NCBI GenBank assembly: GCA_903893625.1
Contig: CAITND010000174.1
Coordinates: 1 to 64,000, forward strand
Direction of reading: 5' to 3'
DNA length: 64,000 nucleotides
DNA from: an uncultured Oscillatoriales cyanobacterium
GTDB taxonomy: Bacteria; Cyanobacteriota; Cyanobacteriia; Cyanobacteriales; Microcoleaceae
Made by a program: the position numbers and the translations under genes. Position 1 is the first letter of the stretch, and every line of letters begins with the position of its first letter. Below, one piece after another: positions 9,548 to 17,921 of this stretch. Under the pieces are notes generated by a model. The model was not told the origin of the DNA. It was given only the letters and a program-made list of their open reading frames with translations, and ran no database searches.

Positions 9548-10009
9548 ATGGCCGTTAAAGTAGGAGATATCGCGCCTGATTTCACCTTAACTTCGCAAAC
9601 GGGCGAATCAGTTAGCCTCAAAGACTTCCAGGGAAAAAAATGCGTTGTCCTCTACTTTTATCCCAAGGATGATACTCCAGGCTGTACGGCGGAATCTTGC
9701 GCGTTTCGAGATAGTTATCAAGTCTTTAAAGATGCTGGGGCGGAAGTGATTGGCATTAGTTCAGACACGGCCCAATCTCATCAACAGTTTGCCACAAAAT
9801 ACAATCTTCCCTTTATTTTGTTGAGTGATACGGAAAATAAAGTCCGTCAACTCTATGGTGTTCCGGCGACGATGTGGGTTCTACCCGGTCGCGTGACCTA
9901 TATTATCGATCAAGACGGCAGTGTTCGACATCTGTTTGATTCGATGTGGGAATTTCAGCGCCACGCTGAGGAAGCTTTAACAACCCTCAAAGCCCTTCCG
10001 ATTTCTTAA
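9548..10009 (+). CDS. bcp: Peroxiredoxin Q / bacterioferritin comigratory protein
   Basis: A thiol peroxidase that reduces H2O2 and organic hydroperoxides with thioredoxin as donor. The 153-residue length is typical. In PKDDTPGCTAESCAFRD, Cys46 is the peroxidatic Cys and Cys51, five residues on, is the resolving Cys of the atypical 2-Cys PrxQ class. The conserved Thr and Arg around the active site are present. No signal peptide is visible, so it should act in the cytoplasm. It is followed after 35 bp by a membrane permease in the same direction, and the two are probably co-transcribed. Confidence 0.95.
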   Translation: MAVKVGDIAPDFTLTSQTGESVSLKDFQGKKCVVLYFYPKDDTPGCTAESCAFRDSYQVFKDAGAEVIGISSDTAQSHQQFATKYNLPFILLSDTENKVRQLYGVPATMWVLPGRVTYIIDQDGSVRHLFDSMWEFQRHAEEALTTLKALPIS

Positions 10010-10044
10010 CCTTAAATCCCTATAAGAGCGATCGCTTCTAGTTG

Positions 10045-11172
10045 ATGAATATAGACTATCAAAATACCCTGACACACTTGAGGCAAGAATTATCTCAAAC
10101 TTTGCCCCAAGTTACCCCCCTTCTACCTCAATTTATGCTGGCGGTGGGGGTCGGCTATTTATTCAACGGGTTGCACGTTCCTGTAGGATGGCTGATTGGC
10201 CCGATGATGGCGGGGATTATGTATGCTGCGTTTCACGGTAAACCCCAACCCCTACCCCCGATGTTTTTTATTGTCGGTCAAGCTATTGTGGCGATCGCTA
10301 CGGCCACAGGGTTTTCACTCCATACCCTGGGGTTAATGAGGACTTACGCCTTTCCCCTGATAATTTGTATTCTGGTGACAGGGGGTATGAGTGTGGTAAA
10401 TGGCTATTTTTTAGGGCGCTGGGGCAATATTGATCGGGCGACGGGGTTCCTCAGTTGTGTTCCTGGGGCGAGTTACAGTTTGATTGCCATGAGTGAGGCA
10501 ATGGGGGCTGATGCGATCGCCGTTGCTCTGTTACAATATCTGCGGATTCTGTTAGTAGCAATAATTGTTCCTGCTCTCGTCGGCTTTTGGTTTGCGGGTG
10601 ATGCCACCGTCCATTCTGTAGTATCTATTCCCCTTCAGACTTTACCCTCTTTATCACCGCTTTTCAACCTAGCAATTCTGGGAGGTTGTGGTGCGTTAGG
10701 AATTATATTAGGGGAAAAATTTCATTTACCTTCATCCTTGTTTTTTGGGCCGTTTCTCGTTAGTTTAATTGTCTTTTGGACAGTCCCCTATTCCCTTGAA
10801 ATGCCCTCCTTGCTATTTACTATTGGGCTATTATTTGTGGGGTTTTCCATTGGGTTAAAATTTGATTGGAATAATGCCAAGAAACTCTGGAAAGCTGTAT
10901 TAATTGAAATCGTTTTAGTTCTAATATTAATCCTGTTCTGTTTAGGGGCAGGCTATATCTTTCATCAAATCACCCAAGTTGATACCATGACGGCTATATT
11001 GGGTTCCACACCCGGAGGAATTACAGCCATGATCGCAACGGTAATTCAACTAGGAGGAGATGCAGGAATTGTATTAGCCATGCAAATGACCCGAATGTTA
11101 TTGATTTTATTAATTAGTCCTTGGTTTGCGAATGTATTAATTAAAAGTCAAAAACAATCTAACCCAAGGTAG
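10045..11172 (+). CDS. AbrB-family membrane protein (PF05145 type)
   Basis: A polytopic membrane protein of about 375 residues with two homologous halves. Each half carries the family signature of Gly/Pro-rich helices ending in a conserved SxxPG element: FLSCVPGASYSLIAMSEAMGAD in the first half and ILGSTPGGITAMIATVIQLGGD in the second. This is the AbrB-like permease family (E. coli AbrB regulator-type annotation, sometimes called putative ammonia monooxygenase); the substrate is not established. I chose ATG 10045; a TTG sits directly before it. A HIP1 octamer lies 10 bases upstream. The gene is in tandem with bcp. Confidence 0.82.
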   Translation: MNIDYQNTLTHLRQELSQTLPQVTPLLPQFMLAVGVGYLFNGLHVPVGWLIGPMMAGIMYAAFHGKPQPLPPMFFIVGQAIVAIATATGFSLHTLGLMRTYAFPLIICILVTGGMSVVNGYFLGRWGNIDRATGFLSCVPGASYSLIAMSEAMGADAIAVALLQYLRILLVAIIVPALVGFWFAGDATVHSVVSIPLQTLPSLSPLFNLAILGGCGALGIILGEKFHLPSSLFFGPFLVSLIVFWTVPYSLEMPSLLFTIGLLFVGFSIGLKFDWNNAKKLWKAVLIEIVLVLILILFCLGAGYIFHQITQVDTMTAILGSTPGGITAMIATVIQLGGDAGIVLAMQMTRMLLILLISPWFANVLIKSQKQSNPR

Positions 11173-11672
11173 GATGGGCTACGCCCATCACCAACTCATA
11201 GAATTTTTGATGTTACCACAAAGACACAAAGACACGAAGAAAGGATTAAGAGGGTTTAAATCGGCTGGATTTATGTTAATTTTTTCTAATCTATTCTGGA
11301 AAATGGTTTTGTTTTTTAAAAGATTGTCAGGGAATCCTGATATTTTATTGAAAATAGCTCTCAAAAAGTTGACGAGATTATAGGGCTTCTGGTATAATTT
11401 AAAAAACACCACCCAAGGGTTTATTGTGTCCATAGCTCAAAACGGGGACTGAAACCCTGATTATACCGTTAAATATTGTGATTTTTCCCTAAAATTTAGG
11501 CATTGCGATGCACCAATTTTGGCAAGGAAAGATGAAGCCCTAAAGCGGTATCTTGACAAAAATCACAATTTATGCAGTTAGAGACAAGGGGGATGTACTC
11601 TTTCCTAGAAACTGGGTTTCCACCTCAGACAAGCGCACTGGACAAGACTGAAAAACCTCAACTTAATATATT
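11173..11672. other. 500-bp intergenic region with palindrome and a CRISPR-repeat-like 37-mer
   Basis: No convincing gene is present. The stretch opens with the palindrome GATGGGC-TAC-GCCCATC (11173-11189), the same core as the duplicated element at 61.4 kb, followed by a CACAAAGACACAAAGACACG low-complexity run common between cyanobacterial genes. At 11419-11455 lies a single 37-base segment that starts with GTTT and ends in GGGGACTGAAAC, resembling a CRISPR repeat. Only one copy is visible, so it is not an array. The acyl-CoA dehydrogenase promoter must lie at the right edge. Confidence 0.5.
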
Positions 11673-12752
11673 GTGTCTGAACTTTTACAACAAACAGAAT
11701 CCTATTTAAAACAAAAGATTTCCCCCGATGCTAATCAAATAGATGGCTGTTCAAAATCACTTCAAGAAGCATTTAATGGATTAGGAGCATTAGGAGTTTT
11801 AGGATTAAGAATTCCTCACCGTTGGGGAGGGCCACAACTCGATGCAGAAACCTTTTTCAAATTTCAAGAATTAATCGCCCGTTATTCGGGGGCGTTAGCC
11901 TTTTTGCAAACCCAACATCAAAGTGTTGGGGCTATGTTAATCCAAAGTTCTAATGCTCAATTACAAACAGAATATTTACCCCGAATGAGTCAGGGAAATG
12001 CTAAAATCGGTGTAGGCTTTTCCCATTTAAGACGATTAGGAAATCCCTCAATCATTGCTATTCCTGTAAGGGGAGGCTATCAACTCAATGGCTTTGTTCC
12101 TTGGGTAACAGGATGGGATATTTTTGAAGAATTTGTAGTTGCTGCAACCTTACCTGATGGTCAATCTGTTTGGGGGTTAGTACCATTTTCAGAACAAAAA
12201 ATAGGGGAAAGTGCGATTAAATTAAGTTCTCCTATGTCTCTCTGTGCTATGACTTCCACCAATACCGTAACAGCAACTTTTACCCAATGGTTTTTACCAT
12301 CAGAAAAAGTCGTTTCTATTCATCCCATTGGCTGGATGCAAGAAAATGATCAAGCCAAAGTTTTACAAGCCAGTTTCTTAGTGTTAGGCTGTGCTAGAGC
12401 AGGATTAAAGATTGTAGAAACAGCCTTTCAAAAAACAGAATTTTCCTTTATTAAAGATGCGTTTAATTCATTAAATCAAGAACTCAATCAATGTCGTTCT
12501 CAAATCTTTTTGGCTCAAAATCATCCTCAAAATATTAATACTTCAGAAAAATATCAACTCCGGGCCCAAGCGATAGAATTAGCCGTGCGTTGCGCCCATG
12601 CTGCGGTCACAGTCTCCAGTGGTGCTGCTAATTTAAACAGCCATTCCGCCCAAAGAATCTATCGAGAAGCGTTAGTTTTTACGGTATCCGGTCAAACAAC
12701 AGAATTAATGAAAGCTACGTTAGAAAAAATTAAGAATTGTAGGGTTTTATAA
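11673..12752 (+). CDS. Acyl-CoA dehydrogenase-like flavoprotein
   Basis: A 359-residue protein with the acyl-CoA dehydrogenase layout. An N-terminal helical domain (LGALGVLGLRIPHRWGGPQLD) is followed by a middle beta domain with the flavin-contact segment GGYQLNGFVPWVTGWDIFEEFVV (about 130-152) and a C-terminal helical domain ending in SAQRIYREALVFTVSGQTTELM. The C-terminal pattern is closer to the DszC/SfnB-like flavin monooxygenase branch than to beta-oxidation enzymes, and cyanobacteria generally lack beta-oxidation, so the substrate may not be an acyl-CoA. The start is GTG. It is slightly shorter than the usual 380-400 residues. No related pathway gene is adjacent. Confidence 0.75.
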   Translation: MSELLQQTESYLKQKISPDANQIDGCSKSLQEAFNGLGALGVLGLRIPHRWGGPQLDAETFFKFQELIARYSGALAFLQTQHQSVGAMLIQSSNAQLQTEYLPRMSQGNAKIGVGFSHLRRLGNPSIIAIPVRGGYQLNGFVPWVTGWDIFEEFVVAATLPDGQSVWGLVPFSEQKIGESAIKLSSPMSLCAMTSTNTVTATFTQWFLPSEKVVSIHPIGWMQENDQAKVLQASFLVLGCARAGLKIVETAFQKTEFSFIKDAFNSLNQELNQCRSQIFLAQNHPQNINTSEKYQLRAQAIELAVRCAHAAVTVSSGAANLNSHSAQRIYREALVFTVSGQTTELMKATLEKIKNCRVL

Positions 12753-12849
12753 TCTTTATTGTAAATTTAACAGTTACTACCCGCACTATAGGTATTTGGC
12801 TGTGATATAATATTCTAAAAATCATTAATCTATTGATTAATTGAGAGCC

Positions 12850-13689
12850 ATGTCACCATCACAAGAAACACTCCCCTTTGGGTTAATATTACCACCCACC
12901 CAAGACCAACTACCCTGTGACGATGGAGTCCCAATGGAAACCCAACGCCATAAACTGCAAATGGATATACTGATTGATCAGTTAATTCCTTGGTTAGAAA
13001 CGCGAGAAGATGGTTATGTCGGTGGCAATATGTTCCTCTATTTTAGTTTAGCCCAAGTGCGGAACCAAGACTTTAAAGGCCCCGATTTTTTTGCCGTATT
13101 AGGAGTTCCCAAAAAAGAACGAAAAAGTTGGGTCGTTTGGGAAGAAGGAAAAGCCCCCGATGTCGTAATTGAACTATTATCAGATAGTACCGCCCAACGA
13201 GATAAAACCGACAAAAAACTCATCTATCAAAATCAAGTTCGAGTTCCAGAATATTTCTGGTTTGACCCCTTTAATCCCGACAATTGGGCAGGATTTACAT
13301 TAAAAAATGGCATTTATGAACCGATTATTGTAGATGAACAAGGACGTTTACTCAGTCAACAATTAGGCTTATCATTACTGCGATGGTCAGGTGTTTATAA
13401 AACCGTCGAAACAGTATGGTTAAGATGGGCAACTCCGGAGGGTGAAATTCTGCCGACACCCGATGAATTATCCGCACAAACAGCCGAAGAAGCTCAACTT
13501 CAAGCTGAACAAGCTCAACGCCAAGCTGAACAAGCTCAACGCCAAGCTGAAGCCTCCCAACTTCAAGCTGAAGAAGCTCAACGTCAAGCCGAGGAAGCTC
13601 AACAGCGTTCCCAAGAGTTAGAAGCGTTACTCAACCGCTACCGTCAACAGTTTGGTGAATTGCCAGAATCCAGTTCTGATCACTTTTGA
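12850..13689 (+). CDS. Uma2-family protein with C-terminal Gln/Ala/Glu coiled coil
   Basis: A 279-residue protein. The N-terminal two thirds is a Uma2 nuclease-fold domain, with GPDFFAVLGVPKKERKSWVVW and APDVVIELLSDSTAQRDKTDKK giving the Asp and Glu-x-x positions. From about residue 210 the sequence becomes a regular heptad array of AEQAQRQ/AEEAQRQ units and ends in LEALLNRYRQQFGELPE. Coiled-coil tails of this kind are common in the cyanobacterial Uma2 sub-family that targets long DNA-binding or multimeric assemblies, but no role is known. ATG 12850 is preferred over a TTG nine bases upstream. The seven-residue units are encoded by near-identical 21-bp repeats, so copy number may vary between strains. 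Confidence 0.87.
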   Translation: MSPSQETLPFGLILPPTQDQLPCDDGVPMETQRHKLQMDILIDQLIPWLETREDGYVGGNMFLYFSLAQVRNQDFKGPDFFAVLGVPKKERKSWVVWEEGKAPDVVIELLSDSTAQRDKTDKKLIYQNQVRVPEYFWFDPFNPDNWAGFTLKNGIYEPIIVDEQGRLLSQQLGLSLLRWSGVYKTVETVWLRWATPEGEILPTPDELSAQTAEEAQLQAEQAQRQAEQAQRQAEASQLQAEEAQRQAEEAQQRSQELEALLNRYRQQFGELPESSSDHF

Positions 13690-13772
13690 GATCAAATTGG
13701 GTATTCTGGAAATAGGCAACTCACTCAAGGCGTTTCCTCAAACGTCTCTACAATCATAGGTAGGTGTTCCGA

Positions 13773-14198
13773 ATGGATGCAACAGAAAAGAATTCCCTAG
13801 AAAAGCAATATGGAACAACAATAGTCCAGCGCATGGAACGGCAAAAACGAATCCAGCGAGTGCTGCTCTGGATCTCAGTTGTCTCTTTTGCTGGAACAAG
13901 TATATTTGGATTCGGAAAAGTTTTCAAAGGAGTTTTTGACAAAGAACCTAAACCAACTGAATCTGTTCAACAGTCCTCCCAAGCCGAACTGTTAAATAAA
14001 CAAGAAAAAGGTTATGAATCGGTTTTAAAGCGGGAACCAAATAACCAAACAGCGTTAGAAGAATTAACTAAAATTAGAATTCAACAAAATGATATTCAAG
14101 GAGCAATTGAACCTTTAGAAAAATTAGTAAAGTTACATCCTGATCGACAGGATTATCAACAGTTATTAACCCAATTAAAACAAGGAAATTTAAAATAA
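13773..14198 (+). CDS. Small membrane-anchored TPR protein
   Basis: A 141-residue protein with one N-terminal membrane helix (about residues 30-50, LLWISVVSFAGTSIFGFG) and a C-terminal part with two TPR-like repeats (GYESVLKREPNNQTALEELTKIRI and AIEPLEKLVKLHPDRQDY). It is a short paralogue of the TPR protein at 39140 in this window, sharing the order membrane helix, linker, GYE.VL.REP.N.TAL and .IEPLEKL.K.HP. ATG 13773 is chosen because AGGTG lies at good spacing; GTG 13764 is an alternative. The nucleotidyltransferase gene follows after 8 bp, so both are probably one transcript. The role is unknown; such proteins are likely scaffolds at the thylakoid or plasma membrane. Confidence 0.7.
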   Translation: MDATEKNSLEKQYGTTIVQRMERQKRIQRVLLWISVVSFAGTSIFGFGKVFKGVFDKEPKPTESVQQSSQAELLNKQEKGYESVLKREPNNQTALEELTKIRIQQNDIQGAIEPLEKLVKLHPDRQDYQQLLTQLKQGNLK

Positions 14199-14206
14199 GT
14201 ATAGTC

Positions 14207-14572
14207 ATGAAACATTTAGACTACTGGATAAAACAGCAAAAACAGCAACAGTTAGAAGATCAAATTAGAACGGAACAAGCCAGAACAGAAGTTCAAGCCA
14301 TTGTTAAAGTATTAATAGAACGATTTTCTATTAAAAAAATTATTCTGTTTGGTTCTTTAGTTCGAGGAAAATTTAATCGAAACTCTGATATTGATTTAGC
14401 GGTAGAAGGAGTGCCAAAAAGGGATTATTTTACTGCCGTTGCGATCGCTAATAACTTAACATCCCGATGGGTAGATTTAAAACCCCTAGAAGATTTAGAA
14501 CCTCACTTTCGAGAAAGGGTTTTAACAACAGGAGAATGTGTTTATGAAGCCCATGTCAGCGAGTCAAGTTAG
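14207..14572 (+). CDS. MNT-domain minimal nucleotidyltransferase, without HEPN partner
   Basis: A 121-residue protein with the minimal nucleotidyltransferase signature FGSLVRGKFNRNSDIDLAV: Gly49-Ser50 and the metal-binding Asp61 and Asp63, with Asp90 (WVDLK) as the likely third carboxylate. MntA-type enzymes are antitoxins that AMPylate a HEPN-domain RNase encoded next door. No HEPN gene is present on either side here: upstream is a TPR protein on the same strand and downstream a convergent glycosyltransferase. The N-terminus is an unusual Gln-rich helix (QQKQQQLEDQ). It may therefore be an orphan antitoxin or have another target. Confidence 0.8.
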   Translation: MKHLDYWIKQQKQQQLEDQIRTEQARTEVQAIVKVLIERFSIKKIILFGSLVRGKFNRNSDIDLAVEGVPKRDYFTAVAIANNLTSRWVDLKPLEDLEPHFRERVLTTGECVYEAHVSESS

Positions 14573-14604
14573 AGTTACTCTTAGAATGTGAAAGTTGTTG
14601 GGCT

Positions 14605-17600
14605 TTAGCCCTCTCCTCTTGGGGTTCTCATCCCAACAACGGTTTGATAAAATTCCTCTAACGCAGCTACACAAACTTGATCATCAAAAATCAGATTATG
14701 GCGATCACTCATTTGTTCAGAAATTGTTTTGCGCCATACAGGATCTAATCCTAATTTAACCGCAATTTTAATATATTCTGCTTCATTTTCTGCAATTGTT
14801 TCGGTTAAACCCATCATTTTTAGGAAACTATCAGCGTGACGGCCGCGCATGAATTCCCCAGGACAAGTTACAATTGGTAAATTACAAGCGATCGCTTCTA
14901 AAGATGTATTTCCCCCCGACCAAGTAAAAGTATCTAAAAATATATCAGAAAGCAAATTTAACATCAGATAATCAAACCGTTCAGGGACGTTTCTATGTAA
15001 ACAATAATCTTGATCATTTAACCCATAATTAGCAAATGCTTGTTTTAACCGATCATTTAATAGTGTTCCTCGGAAGAACAAAAATTTAGCATTAGGAACT
15101 TTTACCGCAATTTCTGGTAAAATATAATCATATTGAGGAAGATATTTAAAGGGCGCTTGACAACATAAATAAATCACCGCATCTTCGGGTAAATCATAAT
15201 CTGATCGGGTTTTAATTAACGCTGGAATATCTTGCGGTTTGGGATAAGCGACCCCAATATTCGGTAATAAAATTAAGGTTTCAGAATAATGTTCCTGGGG
15301 GTTTTCCGGTTCCATTAATTGACTTGATATAAAATAATCAATTGTAGGAAGTCCCGATGTTACTGGATGACCCCAAGCAGTGCATTGAATAGGTGCTAAA
15401 CGCAACGCGGCGAGTTCCATTGTTGGGGGGTTCATGCCAATTTCTGGATAGACTAAAATATGCAGTTTATCATTGAAAATTTGTTCAGCAACCGCTTCTA
15501 AATTGTTATGAATATGATAGAATTGATCACTATATTGTCGAAACTGTTCCGTAACTGGATCGGGAGAATTGCCAGTATAATAAGAGTAAATTTCAAATTG
15601 ATCAGAGTTAGCATACCGCAACCAACCTGTTAACCAGAGTGACCCGCTATAACAATGCAAATAGTTAGAAACATATCCAACTCTAATTTTATCCTCAACT
15701 GTTGGTAGGGTTAACGGTTGCACCCACTGGGGATATTTTGCTGACATCATCTGATGTAGGAAATTACCATAAATACGTTGTTCTTCTATAATATTTCTCG
15801 CTTGATAACCTAGGTAAAAATTAGTAAATCGTCCCATTCCTAAAAACGCTTGTTCTAAGGTTTCTGGATCATTAAAATCTGTTGTTTCAATTAATGTTTT
15901 TAATCCGTTTTCAAACCGTTCTCGATAATAGCTGATTTCCTCAACGGAGTGATAAAACATCGGGACTATTAAATTTTTAAGCAATGTAAAGGTATAATCT
16001 TTAGGTAAACATTCCGAGGCAATTTTCGCTTGTGTAGCTGCTTCCTCTGTTCTTCCCTGATAGAGAAGATTTGTAATTAGGGTAAAGTGGAGGGGTGGAA
16101 ATTGAAAATAAAGATTTATGGCTGTTTTTAAAACATTAATTGCACTATTATATTCACCCAAATTCCAGTAACAGTGATTGAGTTTTTCATAAAAATTAAC
16201 ATCTCCCTGTTGTAAATCGAGTAGTTTTTGATATTGGCCGATCGCACCTTGATAATTCCCTAATTCATACAAGCGATCGCCAAAACTGCTATAATAAAAT
16301 GCAGGATTTTCTTGCCTTTCTTTAGCAATTTCTAAATTGTGCAGAATATCAGGATTATTAGGAACAATTTGTAAAGCAATTTGATAGTTTTCTAAGGCTG
16401 ATTCTATTTGATTTTGTAATAGAAAAAGATTTCCTAAGTTTAAGTAAATGCCAAAATGATTAGGGTTAATCTTAATAGCTTGACGATAAACGCTTTCCGC
16501 TTGTATAAATTGCCCTTGTTGTGTTAAAATATTACCTAAGTTATTATAAGCATCAAGATGATCGGGTTTTAATTCGATTGTTTTTTCGTAGGCTGCGATC
16601 GCTTGTGGAATTTGATTCAATTTTTCATAACTCATTCCTAAATAATAATAAGCTAAATTATTAGTTTGATCTTGTTTTAAAACATGAGACAATATTAAAA
16701 CAGATTCAGAATAACTGTCTTTTTGATAGTATAAAATTCCTAAATTAAACCAAACTTCTGTGTTTCTTTCTTGCCATCTAAGCAATAATTTATAGTGATT
16801 TTCAGCTAAATAAAACTGTTGGTTTTGATGAGCAGTTATCCCTTGTTGATAAATTTGCTGTAACTGTTCCTCTGTTGGTTTTTGTTCTGCTAATTCAAGA
16901 ATTCCTTGGATGACAGAATCTTGACGTTGTGCTTGAAATATTTGCACTGAATAATTCAACGTTCTTTTCTGATTCCAGCTTAAAACTTGAATTTTATCAG
17001 TGAAATGACTATTAACTAAACTAGACAATTCTAACAACAGTTCTGCTTGCGGACAAGAGGCTAAAAAATCCCAGATTGCTTGTTGAACAAAACTAATATT
17101 TCCATGATCAACTATAATTAATGCTGAATCCGATAAAAGAGGTTGAGCTAATAATAAAGCTAATAAAGTAGAACGATAATCGGTAGAACTCTGGACAACA
17201 TAAACGCCTATTTTAATCTCCGTTTCCAGTTGTCGCAGTTCTAATAAAAATTCTTCAACGTCTTGGTTATAAAAACAAACCTGTTCCTCCAGGTTAAACT
17301 GATGTAAATTTTTAAATAGTTGTTCTAAACCTTCACCTTCTGGTGTACAATTAGGATTGTCATTGATAGCATAGGCAATAGCTTCTGGTTGATTCAAAAG
17401 CGCACCAATCAAGGTTAAACCCTGTTGTGTCCCAATCTCACAATAAATTTCATTGGGTTCGAGATTAGCCACCGCACAGTTGAGTAACGGGAGCAAATTC
17501 TGGGGAAACTGCTCTGGAGCGAGGTTAAGCACCTGCTGAAACCGTTTAGATTGCGGGTGGACAAAGACAGTCCCCCACTGTTCATATAAACTGGGTAGTT

Positions 17601-17625
17601 CCTGAATAAAGCGTTGATCATCCAT
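14605..17625 (-). CDS. TPR protein with C-terminal GT41 (OGT/SPINDLY-like) glycosyltransferase domain
   Basis: A 1006-residue protein. Residues about 35-230 look like a degenerate class I SAM-fold domain (YCEIGTQQGLTLIGALL). Residues about 245-560 hold at least seven TPRs (for example DAYNNLGNILTQQGQFIQAESVYRQAI, split by degenerate copies). Residues about 640-1000 form a GT41 domain: IRVGYVSNYLHCYSGS, PIQCTAWGHPVTSGLPTIDYF and DIFLDTFTWSGGNTSLEAIA, ending in RGRHADSFLKMMG. GT41 enzymes move a sugar from UDP-sugars (O-GlcNAc or fucose in eukaryotes) to Ser/Thr of proteins bound by the TPRs. ATG 17625 is preferred over TTG 17631. It is divergent from the 1462-residue enzyme across 296 bp. It probably glycosylates a surface protein, but the substrate is unknown. 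Confidence 0.85.
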   Translation of the reverse strand: MDDQRFIQELPSLYEQWGTVFVHPQSKRFQQVLNLAPEQFPQNLLPLLNCAVANLEPNEIYCEIGTQQGLTLIGALLNQPEAIAYAINDNPNCTPEGEGLEQLFKNLHQFNLEEQVCFYNQDVEEFLLELRQLETEIKIGVYVVQSSTDYRSTLLALLLAQPLLSDSALIIVDHGNISFVQQAIWDFLASCPQAELLLELSSLVNSHFTDKIQVLSWNQKRTLNYSVQIFQAQRQDSVIQGILELAEQKPTEEQLQQIYQQGITAHQNQQFYLAENHYKLLLRWQERNTEVWFNLGILYYQKDSYSESVLILSHVLKQDQTNNLAYYYLGMSYEKLNQIPQAIAAYEKTIELKPDHLDAYNNLGNILTQQGQFIQAESVYRQAIKINPNHFGIYLNLGNLFLLQNQIESALENYQIALQIVPNNPDILHNLEIAKERQENPAFYYSSFGDRLYELGNYQGAIGQYQKLLDLQQGDVNFYEKLNHCYWNLGEYNSAINVLKTAINLYFQFPPLHFTLITNLLYQGRTEEAATQAKIASECLPKDYTFTLLKNLIVPMFYHSVEEISYYRERFENGLKTLIETTDFNDPETLEQAFLGMGRFTNFYLGYQARNIIEEQRIYGNFLHQMMSAKYPQWVQPLTLPTVEDKIRVGYVSNYLHCYSGSLWLTGWLRYANSDQFEIYSYYTGNSPDPVTEQFRQYSDQFYHIHNNLEAVAEQIFNDKLHILVYPEIGMNPPTMELAALRLAPIQCTAWGHPVTSGLPTIDYFISSQLMEPENPQEHYSETLILLPNIGVAYPKPQDIPALIKTRSDYDLPEDAVIYLCCQAPFKYLPQYDYILPEIAVKVPNAKFLFFRGTLLNDRLKQAFANYGLNDQDYCLHRNVPERFDYLMLNLLSDIFLDTFTWSGGNTSLEAIACNLPIVTCPGEFMRGRHADSFLKMMGLTETIAENEAEYIKIAVKLGLDPVWRKTISEQMSDRHNLIFDDQVCVAALEEFYQTVVGMRTPRGEG

Positions 17626-17921
17626 AGTCAAACTTAGGAGCGTTGAATAGAGCCTGTATATATAATATGGTACAAGATTGTTATGAGGAATGAGTTAAAT
17701 TAACTTAAAAAAAGTGATCATTTCTGGGATCATATTGGGTATCATAGGAGTAGAGTAATTTTGAAACTCTCAGCAGAATATTAGTAATATTAAGCCTAAG
17801 AAAGTTCAAAATTTTCTCATTATCTTAAGCTAATTAATCTACATAAAATTAGTAATATCAATAGATTTATTAGTATTACCAATTAAAAAAGATAACTTAT
17901 TTTAGTTTCGAGGATCAAATA
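17626..17921. promoter_or_regulatory. AT-rich divergent promoter region of the glycosylation genes
   Basis: This 296-bp gap separates two divergent multidomain glycosyltransferase genes, so both promoters must lie here. It is strongly AT-rich in its right half (runs of TTAGTAATATTA-like sequence, with AGTAATAT recurring near 17783 and 17849). No specific operator is recognised. Confidence 0.4.

Noticed and set aside
11174-11433. Short frames on both strands after the AbrB-family gene
   Set aside because: They run through a palindrome and a CACAAAGA low-complexity run and have no ribosome site or family features.
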